NCBI GenBank assembly: GCA_030248065.1
Contig: JASAMV010004458.1
Span: 1-64,000 of the forward strand
From: Rhynchonema sp. JSB1_4
Taxonomy: Eukaryota; Nematoda; Chromadorea; Monhysterida; Xyalidae
Reading direction: 5' to 3'
Length of the DNA stretch: 64,000 nucleotides
Made by a program: the position numbers and the translations under genes. Shown here piece by piece: positions 1 through 12,324 of the stretch. The notes under the pieces are model-generated. The model was not told where the DNA came from. It worked only from the letters and a program-made list of their open reading frames with translations, and made no database searches. Every line of letters begins with the position of its first letter. The stretch's first letter is position 1.

Positions 1-98
1 AGACTGAAGCAAAACTGATGCCCAACCTAACTTGACCACGTGATATGTATGTATGGATAGAGAAGTCAGCAGTTTTGGTTCTGTTTTATCTTCTTTAC

Positions 99-2337
99 TC
101 CAGGTGGTCAGAACCAAACTGGCTTTGCTCAATGCTGATGCCCTCCTCAGCAATACCTCGTCCACCCATGTTGTTGGGTTCGTTCGGTTGCCAGGCATTC
201 ATATCGACCAGTGAATTGTCGACAGCCGAGTTGATCCAGTAGTTCCTGTTCGTGTGTACCGATGTGCCGCACGCGGTCGACTGCGCGCCGACGAACGTAT
301 TAGCACGCGACGTGCGTTGACGGCACGGTTGGCGGCCGGCTGCTGTCTGCAAGAATGACTGGTCTGGCTTATGGAGATTGGGTGGAATTCACAAAACAAA
401 GTCAAGCTCACCGTCAAGCTCAACGTCAAGTTCAACGTCAAAAAATTGGGAAAGAAAATTACGTACAAGAGTTTATGCCACAGACTGTATTCCGCATCCG
501 CATTCTGCAAAAGTGCAAAACTGACAAAATAAAGCAAACAACGAAAATAAATAAGACAAAAAAACTGCGGAATACAGTTTGCGGCATAAAATCTTGCGCG
601 TGAATTTCTTTCCCAATTTTTTGACGTTGATGTTGACGGTGAGGTTGACGTTGAACTTGACGTTGAACTCGGGATAGTTCAACGTCATTTCACACGTGAC
701 GTTGAGCTTGACGTTGAGCTTGACTTTGTCTTGTGAATTCCACCCATTGACGTTTCGCGTCAACGTGTCGATGCGTCATATCGAATCTCCAAACTTGACT
801 ACGATTGGATGACGCTTGACAAGAGAAAGTTTGGTTGTCATCGCGCGCTCTTTGCGATGCAAACTTGAAGCACCCAGTCTCAATCACCCGTAAATGGGTG
901 ATATTTTCGAAACGGTGTAAAGGTCAGTTGGGTGTAAAGGTCGGTGGAAAGCTCGGTGTGAGAAAGTTCAGTGTAAGCTCGGCGTAAGCTTGAAACATTG
1001 CACGCTGAGCAAGCAGCAGACGCGCGTTTCTAAACGAATGGTCAACTGTGACAGTCTGCTGTGCTAATGTAAATCGTTTGTTTGCAATCTAGTTCATTTA
1101 AGCTGGTTGCAGAAACGTTTTAAAAGAATATTTTTAAGTTGCCTGACATTCCGCCGTAAGGCTATTGAGAAATTGAACATTCACTGACGGCGGTACCAAA
1201 AAATTTGAGGCCGCTAACTGATCGCAGCACGAAATCAAAACGGCTCCGTAAAAGGTCACGAATTTTATAAATATCGTTTAAAAACGCTTGTGCAACTAGC
1301 CTAAACAAACAATATTGCAAACAGACGATTTACACTTGCACAGCAGACTGTCAAAGTTGACCTTTTGTTTAGAAACGCGCGTCTGCTGCTGGCCCAGCGT
1401 GCACTGTTTGAAGCTTACACTGAACTTTCTCACACCGAGCTTTCCACCGACCTTTACACCCAACTGACCTTTACACCGTTTCGAAAATATCACCCAATGT
1501 TATTGTTTGTTACGTTCAGTCAAGGTCATAGGGTGGAATTTTCGAAACGGTGTAAAGGTCAGTTGGGCGTAAAGGTCGGTGTAAAGTTCGGTCGAAAGCT
1601 CGGTTGGCGTAGCTAGGTGTAAACGTGAAACATTGCCTATTATTAACGTGGAATGTTTCAAGTTTACACCGACGTCTATCACACTGAGCTGTCGACTGAG
1701 CTTTCCACCGACCTTTACACCCAACTGACCTTTACACCGTTTCGAAAATATCACCCGTAGTACTTGTATGCCATCAAAATTGATGCAGTTGTTCATTACG
1801 AACAGGATCTACAGTACACATAGTTCGATCGGTTGTTGCCGAAAACAGGCCGAGAAGCGTGTCCGTTCCTCCATACCTGCACGCCTTCGAGACCGTCCAG
1901 AATTTTCCATTTGTTTTCAGCCTTCACCAGATGTCCTTGTTGCCATTCTGTCGATTGGATCGATGCACACATGGACCGAGCAGTGTCCCAGTTCACTCGA
2001 GCACCCCAACCTTACCAAATTATACTGTAGGTTGAAGATATAAAGAACAAAACTGCGTTCTGACCGCAGCAATTTTCAAAATGGGTCAAATCTTAGTATC
2101 TACATAATATAGCACGGCAGAATACTCCCGCTGAATACTCTCACCACTGAAACACGTGTCGTACGCGTGTGAATAGTAAAAGTAGTCGCCGCGTGAAGAT
2201 CGTTGCTCTCGGCATGCGCGCGCTAACTGCTCACTGATCGTTTCGGTGTGTCGGTTGGGAAACTGGTTGACGAACACCAACAGCAGGAGAAGAATGTGCT
2301 CGGATCGGGATTTGGTCGGAAATTTTGACGATGTCAT
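99..2337 (-). CDS. C-type lectin domain protein, secreted (3' end missing)
   Basis: Predicted secreted protein with a C-type lectin-like domain (CTLD), which usually binds glycans or proteins outside the cell. Exons on the minus strand: 2145-2337, 1877-2010 and 99-346; their phases join cleanly, and the last is followed by a donor (GA|GTAAAG), so the gene continues past the left edge. Exon 1 starts MTSSKFPTKSRSEH and has a hydrophobic leader (HILLLLLVFVN) followed by YYSHAYDTCFSG. Exon 2 has GWGARVNWDTARSMC and GHLVKAENKW, the typical first half of a CTLD. Exon 3 has NYWINSAVDNS and NAWQPNEPNN, matching the WIG...W..gePNN core, but starts with an arginine-rich stretch unusual for the fold. 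The 1.5-kb intron 2 is filled by three foldback elements. The domain call is firm; the exact splice sites are inferred. Confidence 0.75.
380..745. mobile_element. Foldback element, 366 bp, in lectin intron
   Basis: Near-perfect palindrome. The left end GGGTGGAATTCACAAAACAAAG is the inverse of the right end CTTTGTCTTGTGAATTCCACCC. Arms contain repeated CGTCAAGCTCAA units and meet around 540-570. There is no coding capacity. This is MITE-like; no clear target duplication was found. Confidence 0.75.
896..1495. mobile_element. Foldback element, 600 bp, in lectin intron
   Basis: Long terminal inverted repeats: GGGTGATATTTTCGAAACGG at the left and its inverse at the right, with a GTAAAGGTCAGTTGGGTG-rich subterminal region. 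The pairing extends inward through an AGCAGACGCGCGTTTCTAAAC segment. No protein is encoded. Confidence 0.75.
1531..1756. mobile_element. Short foldback element of the same family as 896-1495
   Basis: 226-bp palindrome whose outer 70 bp (GGGTGGAATTTTCGAAACGG, GTAAAGGTCAGTTGGGCG) match the element 35 bp away. It is probably an internally deleted relative; the two lie in tandem in the same lectin intron. Confidence 0.7.
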
Positions 2338-2476
2338 GATGATGATGTGATGAGTGGTTTGTCGAAGATGTTGAATTGTATGAATCAAGCTAGAGCTGTG
2401 AGAAAATGAACTTTGAACAAGATTGACTAATTTTACGGAAATCCACCCGTTGTGTGTGTGCTTAAGCATAGTCCCA

Positions 2477-2544
2477 TACTTAAGCTTGAGGCTTCTAGTT
2501 TAGGCTTAGGCTTGCGGTTAGGCGCAGGTTTAGGCTTAGGCACC
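2477..2544 (+). repeat. Degenerate TTAGGC (telomere-like) block
   Basis: Contains TTTAGGCTTAGGC twice, with GGTTAGGCGC between and TTGAGGC variants before. TTAGGC is the nematode telomere unit; here it is interstitial and degenerate. Confidence 0.6.
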
Positions 2545-2835
2545 AGCATGAATCAGATAAAACCCACAGCCACGGCGAAAAACGGCTGTATCTTTCGTGG
2601 ACGCGTGGTCGGTCGGGTGGATTTCCGTATAATTAGTCGCTCGTCTTTGAACAAGCTTTGATCGCCAGCTGAGGCACACGTTGAGGTCCGACATGCCACT
2701 GTATAACCGCACGCAACGGGCAACGGTGCTCAACACCAGTACGGCTTATTTTTACACTCGTAGTATTGATATTTTGATCCGGGTAAACAATATTATAGGT
2801 GTAGCTAAGCGGATTTTCGTTGAAATTGCCACAAG

Positions 2836-3430
2836 TGGTTGTTCAGTGGCATATGGTGGGACAATTGCCATCCCAGCACAGACGAAGCCTCGCTCTGTGA
2901 TGCATATGGTACTCTTAAATTTAATCAACTCACAAGATTAAAGAAATGTAATGCAATCACGGTGGAAACAACGAATGCACCAGTTTGTTGTAGAACTGAA
3001 TCAATCGGATCAATCCAAATGAATCACAAAACTAGGCAGTGGACACGGTTCACTGAATATTGCATCCGAAGCCGAAATGTACATTTCATCTGTCAATTTT
3101 GAACTGCTCAACAGCGTCACACTTCTGTTGAAAGTCTACAGACTTCCAATCAGAAATCAGATTATCTTTTTGATTTTCGATGTAACAATAGTTCATAACG
3201 ATAATTAGGCACGCATCAGGTGACGTGTACATCTGCTGCGCGAAAGCTCCAACTGCGTTCTTCGCAAATTGTGCAATCAGCCAAAATTCATGCTTTCAGC
3301 TCCCAAAAACCGTTGTGCTCAGTTCGCTGGTCGAATTCGATCGGCCGAGCAGTTCGTGACCGAAAACGCCACTTCCGAACGTTGTGGCCGAATGCCAAAT
3401 GTTGCGGCAACATTAGAGGATGGGACCAGT
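2836..3430 (+). CDS. Candidate small cysteine-containing gene, incomplete model
   Basis: Two exon-like stretches join in phase on the plus strand. Exon 2836-2908 follows an AG and reads WLFSGIWWDNCHPS then SLCDAY, ending before GT. Exon 3300 to about 3430 follows a good TTTCAG acceptor and reads APKNRCAQFAGRIRSAEQF then ATSERCGRMPN, with one N-glycosylation site (NAT). Four regularly placed cysteines suggest a secreted protein. No leader exon was found, and the 3' part is unresolved; the open stretch at 3936-4235, ending KFYHKSKQLLHKQ, may be its last exon. No family is recognised. Confidence 0.3.
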
Positions 3431-4326
3431 GTTTTTACGTCAGATACAGGCATCCACATAATTATCTAACCACTGGTGCGTTTCGACACTGTCATTGCCC
3501 AGCGTATATAGTTGTCCCCTGTGCCTGACCGCTAGGAGACACATGTGTTTGTGGTGACAGTCACATGATTGTGACTGGGTTGCCTTGAGGACTGCATTGA
3601 AGCAAAAAATGACAACGTTATTGGTCAGACGGCTGTGAGGGTACGACTTAGCGCAAGACCAATGGCACGCGCTGTTTCGGCCCCTTATGTAATCCGGGAC
3701 AATCGTCAGAGACGAAATCGCCAAGGACATAATTAGTTGCGCATCTTTTGTTCACCAAGGACGAAGCCTGGTTTCCATCATTACAAAGGAGGATGTTCTC
3801 GCCACCTCACAAACCACCCCACACGCACTTCACTGACAGGCAGGACGGACGAGAGAGACAGCACGGTAACGTTTGATGCAGAACGTGAATCATGACTGTT
3901 GAAGTCTTCGCCGTGCTTACATACATATATGCGATTTGGGCTATTTAAGAATTTCCGTCGAGCACCCTGTGCTGGAACCATTTTTTTGGAAAGTGTACCT
4001 CAATCACCGTAATGAAAATCCTCCCAACGGCGTCTCTGCTCTCAGCATGGACATCAACAAACTGTACCGAAATGGAAGTTTAGTTCTGATGACGCAGCAG
4101 ATTAAGGGCCTTGATCACAATTCTTCTCGGTGTGAAAACGTTTGTAAACGATCGAAAATTGCTGGCAAAACGCCAGACCCTAAAAAATTGACCAAATTTT
4201 ATCACAAATCGAAACAATTACTGCACAAACAATAATTCATACTGGGTATAGATGGGCGCACCATGTAGTCAAACAACATGTTGCAAGCACACACACCACG
4301 TTTTTCATAAATAACCTGAAGACATA

Positions 4327-4686
4327 TAGTCCAGCCACGTGCTCATGAGACGACTCTTTTTAAAGCTTGCTTGGCCAGATTCAAAAATGCGTCGGTTACA
4401 CGGGTTTTCGCAAACAAAAGAAAGAGATTGGGCCGAGAGACATGATGACAAGTTGCAGCTGGCTGACCTCAATTTGTTGCGTGCTTACGCAAATAGCAAC
4501 GTCGTTCAACACACAAACGTTTTGGGAGTTAAATGGGAATTTACGCACCGAGGTGGAGAGCGTGTTTTTAAAAAAATACATGCGTTTCTCTTTCTTTCAT
4601 TTCCGAAATACGTGGAACCGGAACATTACTGGATCCGTTCAAGTCAACTTCAAAATTAGTCGTCTCATGAGTTCGTGGCTGGACTA
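4327..4686. mobile_element. TA-flanked element (Tc1/mariner-like MITE), copy 1
   Basis: Ends TAGTCCAGCCACG and CGTGGCTGGACTA, flanked by TA on both sides as in Tc1/mariner insertions. The first 30 bp (through GCTCATGAGACGACT) are inverted at the right end. A related, disrupted copy lies at 12681-13230, and similar termini occur at 60520-60947. No transposase is encoded. Confidence 0.7.
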
Positions 4687-4766
4687 TACGTGTTTCGAAA
4701 ACCGCCAGAAATATTTCCAGTTCTGCGTACAGATAGAGCTGGCTCTGATTCCAGCAACTTCTTGGT

Positions 4767-5051
4767 GGCAGTCTACGGGAGGTTGTCACTCAGCTCCCGA
4801 AAGCCGTAACCCATCGTAATTTTGATCTGCAAGGATCGTGTCGAGACCATCTACATATATTTTTTGCGTGTCAGCGCCAACACCAACCAACATTTCGAAG
4901 TTTTGCTGATCGGCGCGCACGATGACAATTTCCAGCTTGCTGCCGCTAATGCACGTGTCGATAAGCAACGATCAGCACGGGTCTCGCAACGATCTCCTTT
5001 GCGGTGGGTTACGGTATTCGGGGGCTGAGTGACAACCTCACGTAGACTGCC
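4767..5051. mobile_element. Foldback element, 285 bp
   Basis: Arms GGCAGTCTACGGGAGGTTGT and ACAACCTCACGTAGACTGCC are inverse, pairing over about 47 bp. The core (4920-4990) carries a segment seen again, inverted, at 14098-14170, so parts are shared between foldback families. Confidence 0.7.
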
Positions 5052-5276
5052 TTTATCACGCATCAATATGACGTCACGCGTCGAACATATTCAATTTAGG
5101 TAACGTGTTATCTGAAACATCCTGTGCGTGGATTATAAAATGCATCCACGTGTGGCATGCGTGGCAAAAAGCACGAGTGGTATGAACGTTGTGTGTGTGT
5201 TTGCTGGTTAGTTGATGCATTTAATATAGAAACTAGCGTTGCACCAAATTCCGACGGCAGGAAGAAGCAGAAAGTC

Positions 5277-7078
5277 ATGAAGCACCATCATATTTTTGCC
5301 ATTTTCTACATACTAATACTGCAACAAACCTCAACATCCTCACAAAATTCTGGCAATGTGCTCGTTTTTGAATGCAGCGCTGACGGTCAATGGTCATTGA
5401 TTAATGAGGAGCACATGGAGGATGAACCATTAATGGAAAACATTAACGACGGACAATCGAAATGCCGCTGTTCAATTGATGTGGAAAAATTATTGGTTTG
5501 TATTCCTTTGTTCTGTTGTTAGTTGCGGATCAGCACCATTCGGTAGCACAGACAGCAACTGAAATCAGGGTTTGGCGAAAAAATTTAATTTATTTATTGC
5601 TCATAAGGCCCTGATATCCAGAACATGTAGCACTAGGTTGAAAGAAACGCGCATTTTATCAATAAAATAAGGCAAGGTAGACGTATTTCAATCGTGTCTG
5701 GCATGGCATGTGGCAAACATCCCATGTTAGCTCCATACTATGGGGCCAAATTTGGTGGCGGTCATCCTTCCAAGTCAAGCTACTAAACATCGAGGTACCT
5801 CTACAAGCACAATGGTGGATGTTTGGAAACTATATGGGGCAAAAATTGATGGGTACCTTGGAAAATCATTTACTTCCCTGAACAATTAGGCAAACTGAAA
5901 CAAATTTACACTTAAACTACAAGAACCGACTTTTTTTCTTGTTTTTTTTTTTATAAAAAAACGCCGCCAATTCTTTGCCCAACGCCAAGGGGCTTTACTC
6001 TTTGATCAGCATGTATTTTTCATTAACAAAGCAGTGGCGAGCACGATTCTTGACAAACCAGGCGATTCGCCTTCCAGATTGGGAAATAATTATTCATTCA
6101 TGTAACTTTTGCACGAGAATAGACAAAACGCCAAAACAAGATCGGACCTGAGGTTTAAAAAGACGAGTTGTAGCGAAAACGGCAAACATCATTCAGATGT
6201 TACTACAAAGCGTTGTATAGGTTTTATTTTTTTGGGAAGACGGTTTTCAATGTACAACGCTGTAGTAACGGTAAGGGCATGTTTCAAAAAAATGTTTTTG
6301 AGCACCCAAAAAAACCAACAATAGGAAAATGTTATTATTTTGACCGTAAGCTTTTTTGGACTTCAGCTGCTGTGCCTGTCATTTGACCATGAAACTTGTG
6401 GACCGTCTTGGTGTACGCTTTTAAAACACTAGAGATCAATTGTTGCTAATAGAACATTAATCACATTTACAACTTTTTGTTCTGCAGGACAAACTACAGC
6501 CATGGCTAGTGGACAGAACTGCACACGAAAAATACCAAAGCCAGCTCAACTCTTTCCTGTTTTTGCTGGTAATTTGCTGTGGCATTCTGATCATTTCCCA
6601 AATGTGAGTGTATTTTATTGCATTTCTAAGCAAATTTTCCGGCAACTTTTGCTTGCTGGAATTGAAGTCTGAGAAATAATGATAGGCTCATAACCGGCAG
6701 ATGCACCGGCTGACTACATAAAGTCAGTTCCAGACCGACCCGTCAGAAAGGTCTCAAGTGTTTTTTTTCACACAGACGTGAATCTGAGTAGTAGAAAATC
6801 TTAAATGAAGCAATTCTTGTTCTGAAAGAAAAACATTTCAAAAATACCGACCGTTTAAAACATTTCCAAAATACCGACCGTTTCCCCCAATCATGGCCCA
6901 GACTGACTATTTGCAGATGTGTACTAAATTTCGCGGAAACACCGCATTCCAACTGAGTTCAGATGTTTCAGATCATGCAAGATGCATGAGGTCATAATGT
7001 CACACTAATACTGTGTATTTCAGGTTGAAGCGAAGAACGTGGCTGTTGAAAGATCAACCTCTCGTACTTCCATTTTGA
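5277..7078 (+). CDS. Small type I membrane protein (129 aa), unknown family
   Basis: Three exons, 5277-5495, 6488-6603 and 7024-7078, join in phase (0, then 2) with good splice sites (TTCTGCAG, AT|GTGAGT, TATTTCAG). The product starts MKHHHIFAIFYILILQQ, a signal peptide, then a short acidic ectodomain with cysteines (VFECSADGQWSLI, KCRCSIDVEK). A membrane segment (FLFLLVICCGILIIS) near residues 92-106 is followed by a basic tail KRRTWLLKDQPLVLPF. The start is the ATG directly before the leader; a longer upstream reading would put a cysteine-valine run before it and is less likely. The architecture is that of a small cell-surface protein. No homologue is recognised, and the function is unknown. 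Confidence 0.6.
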
Positions 7079-7244
7079 AGAACTTAGTTCATTAGTGATT
7101 ACAGAGATCGCTAGAGATGATTAGGTTAGGTTACGCCTGCCACCTGTCGCTTTGTATTGTAAAACATTTCTAACCGGATATCGCATGCTCTCAGAAGCAG
7201 GCCGTTCACAATAAAATGTCACTGTATATAATCTGGGATCAGAA

Positions 7245-7610
7245 AAACAACGTTCAAACAAGATAAAACACGTTAAAATTGTCACAATTAATTTTTAAAA
7301 TTTTGTTTTCAGGAACAAACCCGAGCTTGTGCCGACTTACGCGCACCCTTTTGATCAGGCAACAGCAGAACATTTAGCAGGAAATCCAACCAGCTCAATT
7401 ACCAACACCCACATGCGAAATGTTTCACAACGTGCGATTTTTCAGCGCACTGTTTTTTTATCACGTTGTCTGCTGTATTTGGTAGCATTTGCCTGATCAA
7501 AAGGGCGAGCGTGAGTCGGCACAAGCCCGCGATTGTTCCCGAAAGCAATTTTTCAAACATTAATTCTGACAGTTTTACCGTGTTTTATCTCGTTTGATCG
7601 ATGTTTTTGT
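7245..7610. mobile_element. Foldback element, about 365 bp
   Basis: The left arm (CAAGATAAAACACGTTAAAA, then GAACAAACCCGAGCTTGTGCC, TTTTGATCAGGCAA) is repeated inverted at 7480-7600 (TTGCCTGATCAAAAGG, GCACAAGCCCGCGATTGTTC). It starts about 170 bp after the stop codon of the 129-residue gene. Confidence 0.7.
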
Positions 7611-7896
7611 AATCATTGAACATACATAGTCAAATTTAAAAGTAAAAAAGCAAACATGAGATATCCGGATGACGGGCTGACAGTTGTGAGCCGGAAAGAA
7701 AATTTATGTGACTGTTTGAGATAAAGGACGGTTATTGTGTTCGACGTGGGGCTTTGAGCTTACTAGTTACAGGCTGCTTTTGGGTTTTGACGTCTAACTA
7801 AGAAAGATACAAATCGTCGCCGTCGCGCCACAATGAAAAAAAGATGAATTCTTCGAAAAATCAGTTTTTGAGCGCGTTTGATAGATGTGCTGCCAC

Positions 7897-8376
7897 CAGG
7901 GTTGGGCAAAAAAAAAACGACGGCGTTTTTTCTTAAAAAAAACGACGTTTTTTTTCAAAAAACACCTGGGTCGTTTTTCGTTTTTTTTAAATCCTCAATT
8001 TCATTGATTTTCCCTGGTTTTTCAGGGAAAGTACCCTGATTATCAAGGAAAATCAATTTTTTGTCCCATTTTTTTCAAAAAATTTTCGACCAATTTTTAC
8101 TTTGTCGAGATACGTCGATATACGGAGTTTGACTTTCAGTGATGACCCCGGCCAAAGTTGGTCCCGTGATGCGGGTTTGATATGGGATCTTAACAACTCG
8201 CTAGAAAAGGGTTGAAACCCGTTTATTTTGCCTCAGAACACATAGAATTACTTCATTTAACCACGTTTTCTTCCCAACATGAACGTTTTCCAACTTTTTG
8301 GGGGGCATATTTTGGTCATCTGGGCATTTTAAAAAAAACGTTTTTTTCTAAGAAAACAGCGTTTTGCCCAACCCTG
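7897..8376 (+). mobile_element. hAT-type MITE, copy 1 (480 bp)
   Basis: Terminal inverted repeats CAGGGTTGGGCAAAA and TTTTGCCCAACCCTG are flanked by the perfect 8-bp target duplication GCTGCCAC (7889-7896 and 8377-8384). An 8-bp duplication and CAGGG ends are hallmarks of hAT transposons. The inside is A/T-run rich with no gene. Two more copies are at 10120 and 29313. Confidence 0.88.
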
Positions 8377-8384
8377 GCTGCCAC

Positions 8385-10111
8385 AATTTTAGTGATGGAA
8401 TAATGACGATATCTCTAGCTGTTGTAAAGTTCTCTAAAGCTCTCGAAAGTTGAATATTATTTCAGTGGACACAACTGCGAATCGTTGCGGCCGTGGTGGT
8501 TGTCGTTGCACGGTGCAGTAACCAAGTCGCGTGCGTGGTATGTTATGAACAGCGTTTTTATTCAAACAATTTGTGCAATTTATCTATTTTCATTCATATC
8601 TATGCGGTTTCATAAGCCCTGAAGCCAAATGTCTTTACCGAGCTTATTTCAAATGGTCACATAAAATGATGCGCTTGACGGCTCAGCGCAATGTTGCTAA
8701 GGTCGTGATGGGCAGGAATATCTGTCTGTTTTGCTTGAAAACTATCTCGGAATCCTAAACAGCCAGGATGCAATAACCGTTTTTCAAAAACCAGCACCTT
8801 CGTTTTATGACGAAAATTTAAAATAGACATCCCAAATAATCATTTCTTCACGAGAAGCCCCCATTCAAAAATGCCGTTTTATATCTGAAATGGTCGCCGA
8901 AGGGTTCCTCTTTGTTCGCAAAACCGACACTGGTGTGGTTACACTTTTCCTGATAATTCACGTGCAACGTAATTCTACTTTGCTGCATGATATAATGTAC
9001 GTATGCCCCACGTCTCATTGTCGTGTCACGGCATGACTCATAATTACAACAACACAAACGTGTGGCCACATCATGACACGCAGCACTACCGTAACTGGTG
9101 ACGCGTGTAATCATTGTCACACCATACCACGTGTTAATTTGCTTTGGAATGTTAGGCTTTCATCGTTTCAGTATTTCTTTTTACAGACAAACCGCTTCCA
9201 TTTCACGTCAACATCTGCCTGCTCACCCAAGTGCAGTTGGTTTGGATTGGATAACTTACTGAGAGAAATAAAAAAATGCACGTCAGCACACGCACAAGTT
9301 GTGTTTGATCTCTTAGACGTGCTTTGAGGAATTTTTTATTCAATTTTGCAAAGATGAAATAACTTAAATGAACCTTTGGGTTCATTCGTGCTCGCCGCGT
9401 GGCGGGACCTTGTCTTGTTTAAATATCCTAAACCTGCAAATGTTCTTGGCTATTAGCAGAAGATCGCGATGTTGAGTTCTGCTTTGCAATAAATAGGGTA
9501 GAATTTATAGAAACTGTTCTTCGGCTTCAAATTAAAAGGGTACGGGACATAACGGTAGAAAGGGTAGCAACGCATTGTACCATACCTTTGGAAAGCATAC
9601 TGACATTCTATGCTTACTCTCAAATTTTAAGCTCCTATGTCTCTTGGTAAAGGGAGTTTGCGTTCCAGAAATAAGTGAACGTTTTCACAGCTTGGAACGA
9701 CCAGTGCAGAAACCCCAAATGAGCTGGAGGTCAAGTTACCCATGTATATTATTACAACACTCTGTTTTTCTATCGCATTTTCATTGCTGGAATGCAAAGG
9801 ACGGCCTCAAAATTTAGGGACAAACTTGTGGTCTTGAAAATTGTGGCCATTTTTTGGAACGTTTCGACCCTTACAAGTGAAGCAGTGGTTTGAGTGATTG
9901 AAGTTGTGATGCTTACTTATGCAGAAACTGTTGTAATCCCATCCAGGTGCTAGTTGATCTCCAGCTCATTTGGGGTTCTGCGGGCGATATTTCGCCTCAG
10001 CTAATGTGGATTTTCTGATGCTCTTGTCCCAGACAAGATTGAGCCTAAAAAGGGGACTCATTGCTAAAAGCATTCGTTTTATAATTTCAACTTGTGGCCG
10101 AGATCTTGGCA
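8385..10111. other. Intergenic; no gene seen
   Basis: AT-rich sequence with only short, compositionally noisy open frames and no splice-consistent chains. An unresolved T/A-rich single-copy region. Confidence 0.5.
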
Positions 10112-10119
10112 ATCATAAC

Positions 10120-10631
10120 CAGGGTTGGGCAAAAAACTTTTTTTTTTCAAAAAATCGTTTTTTTTAAAAACGTTTTTTTAAAAAAACGTTTTTTTTAAAA
10201 CGCCCAGATGACCAAAATATGCCCCCAAAAAAATTGGAAAACGCTCATGTTGGGAAGAAAACGTGGTTAAATGAAGTCATTCTATGTGTTCTGAGGCAAA
10301 ATAAACAGGTTTCAACCCTTTTCTAGCGAGTTGCTAAGATCCCATATCAGACCCGCATCGTGGGACCAACTTTGGCCGGGGTCATCACGGAAAGTCAAAC
10401 TCCGTATATCGACGTATCTCGACAAAGTAAAAATTGGTCGAAAATTTTTTGAAAAAAATGGGACAAAAAAATTGATTTTCCTTGATAATCAGGGTACTTT
10501 CCCTGAAAAATCAGGGAAAATCAAGGAAATTCAGGATTTAAAAAAAAACGAAAAACGACCCAGGCGTTTTTTTAAAAAAAAACGTCGTTTTCTTGAGAAA
10601 AAAACGCCGTGGTTTTTTTTGCCCAACCCTG
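10120..10631 (-). mobile_element. hAT-type MITE, copy 2 (512 bp, inverted)
   Basis: Same termini as copy 1, in the opposite orientation, with an 8-bp target duplication ATCATAAC (10112-10119 and 10632-10639). The inside matches copy 1 at shared landmarks such as GGTCCCACGATGC and CAGGGTACTTTCCCTGA. Confidence 0.88.
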
Positions 10632-10639
10632 ATCATAAC

Positions 10640-11052
10640 GCCACCGCGATCAGACCGATCGGATCCATATCGGCCGAGATCGAAGCGATTGAATCGGCCC
10701 AACCGGGAACAAAAAAAATTTTGGACCAGCTGCATTTTTATTGCAAATCAGGGGAACCTGGTACTCTGGCCATGAAACATTCACGAAAATAGTCGTTTTT
10801 ATATGAAAACAAAGAAACATTTCTTGGTGCATTTGATCACTGCGTGACGTGTGCAAGTGCACCAAGAAATCTTTCTTTGTTTTCATTTAAAAACGACTAT
10901 TTTCTTGCATGTTTCATGGTCAGAGTACCAGGTTGCCCTGATTTGCAATAAAAATGCAGCTGGTCCAAAATTATTTTTCTTCCCGGTTGGGCCGCTTCAA
11001 TCGCTTCGATCTCGGTCGATTTTCATCCGATTAATTTTATCTTGGTGGCGTT
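10640..11052. mobile_element. Foldback element next to hAT copy 2
   Basis: Large hairpin. CAACCGGGAACAAAAAAAAT, GGACCAGCTGCATTTTTATTG and GAAAACAAAGAAACATTTCTT on the left are matched by their inverses at 10860-11010. The two elements abut, so one may have inserted at the edge of the other. Confidence 0.7.
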
Positions 11053-11147
11053 CTGATTGCACACATCCCAGCTACAAATTGAAATCATAAAAAGAGCACT
11101 TTTAGCAATGAGTCCGCCGCTTTAACGCCCCAGACCAACAGCTAAAG

Positions 11148-12324
11148 ATGGCTGACCGCTGCCTGAACTGCGCAAATCGTGCACTGACGATCGTCGTTGC
11201 GGCACTTTTGTGGCTCCTGCCCTTCGCCGCGTGGGCCGTCACATATAGATATGTAAGTGAATGACAGTGGGTAGGTTTCCTCGAAAACGGGTGCAAATAC
11301 ATGAACCATGTCAATCTTGTTACTGAGAGCCGTTTTCCGGGAAATGCCCTCCGATGCTTTTTGGGGTAGCTCTTCTCTGGAAAGAATCTCGGAATGGCAC
11401 ATGCTTTCTACCGACAAAATTTAGAGAACCCAGTTGGAAGAAATTCTAGAGCATAGTGGTGCTCTTTTTTGTTAAAGTGGTTTGGAATGATTTTGGTATC
11501 AGTCTGGCTGGGCCTTGGGCTTAGGCCTACACTTCGGCTTAGTGTTGTGTTTTTGCTTTCGGCTTCAACCGTTTTGCTGCTTTTTTCACTTTCAAATTGA
11601 TCTTGCTGAAACCGGCCTTGCTCAATTGCCCGTCCACAGTAAGCTCAAATGCAAAACAATAATTACAGAGGCTGACCCAGCATGCGGCAGCTTCCGTCAC
11701 AAATAATTCATTCTGCGACTGCTGTTTTTGTCACAAACACAGGCGGCACTGGTTGGGACACAATGCTCCGGCACGTGCTGGTCAACTTGATTTTCATACG
11801 GCTGTGAGCAAATAAACGCGGAATGCGGAAATTTGTGAGCAGATAAACGCGGAATGGCAGATTTCTGCATTCCGCATTCCGCGTTTATCTGCTCACCTTT
11901 GCGGAATGGTGCGCGCTTGGGTGACGATGACAACTTCCAGCGTGCTGACCTCAAAATGTTGCGTGTTAACGCAAACAGCAACTGAGAGGTTTGACCAAAA
12001 GCATAAATTTATTTGCAGAAGTTCAAAATTCTGCAAAGGTGAGCAGATAAACACGGAATGCGGAATGCAGAAATCTGCCATTCCGCGTTTATCTGCTAGT
12101 AGCCTACATGGCTCTTGGTGCAGTTCGTTTCCTAGATGACAACAACCTTGCACACGTCCTTTCAGATATGTGGTGGCTTCAGGTGCAAAACGGACATTTC
12201 TGTTTTGGTGGTGACGATCTACATCGCCTACCTGGCTATGCTATGCATGTGGGTCAGGGACGTCAATTTACCGAAGGGACAGGATGTGCGCTGGTTGCAT
12301 GTTGCAAAAAACATCTGGCTGTGA
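11148..12324 (+). CDS. Small multi-pass membrane protein, unknown family
   Basis: Exon 11148-11252 starts MADRCLNCANRALTIVVAAL and holds one membrane helix (LTIVVAALLWLLPFAAWAV), ending at a consensus donor TAT|GTAAGTG. Exon 12166-12324 follows CCTTTCAG in phase 0, starts ICGGFRCKTD, has a second helix (ISVLVVTIYIAYLAMLCMW) and ends KNIWL-stop, giving 87 residues. A donor just before the stop could lead on to an exon near 12479 (GWPWMVPVLGVGPGIQF), making a three-helix protein; I cannot decide. A foldback element fills the intron. The function is not recognised. Confidence 0.45.
11811..12095. mobile_element. Foldback element with GAGCAGATAAACGCGGAATG units
   Basis: The unit GAGCAGATAAACGCGGAATG and its inverse occur five times, bracketing a core with a GATGACAACTTCCAGCGTGC segment related to those at 4440 and 4920. 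It lies inside the intron of the membrane protein gene at 11148. Confidence 0.65.
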
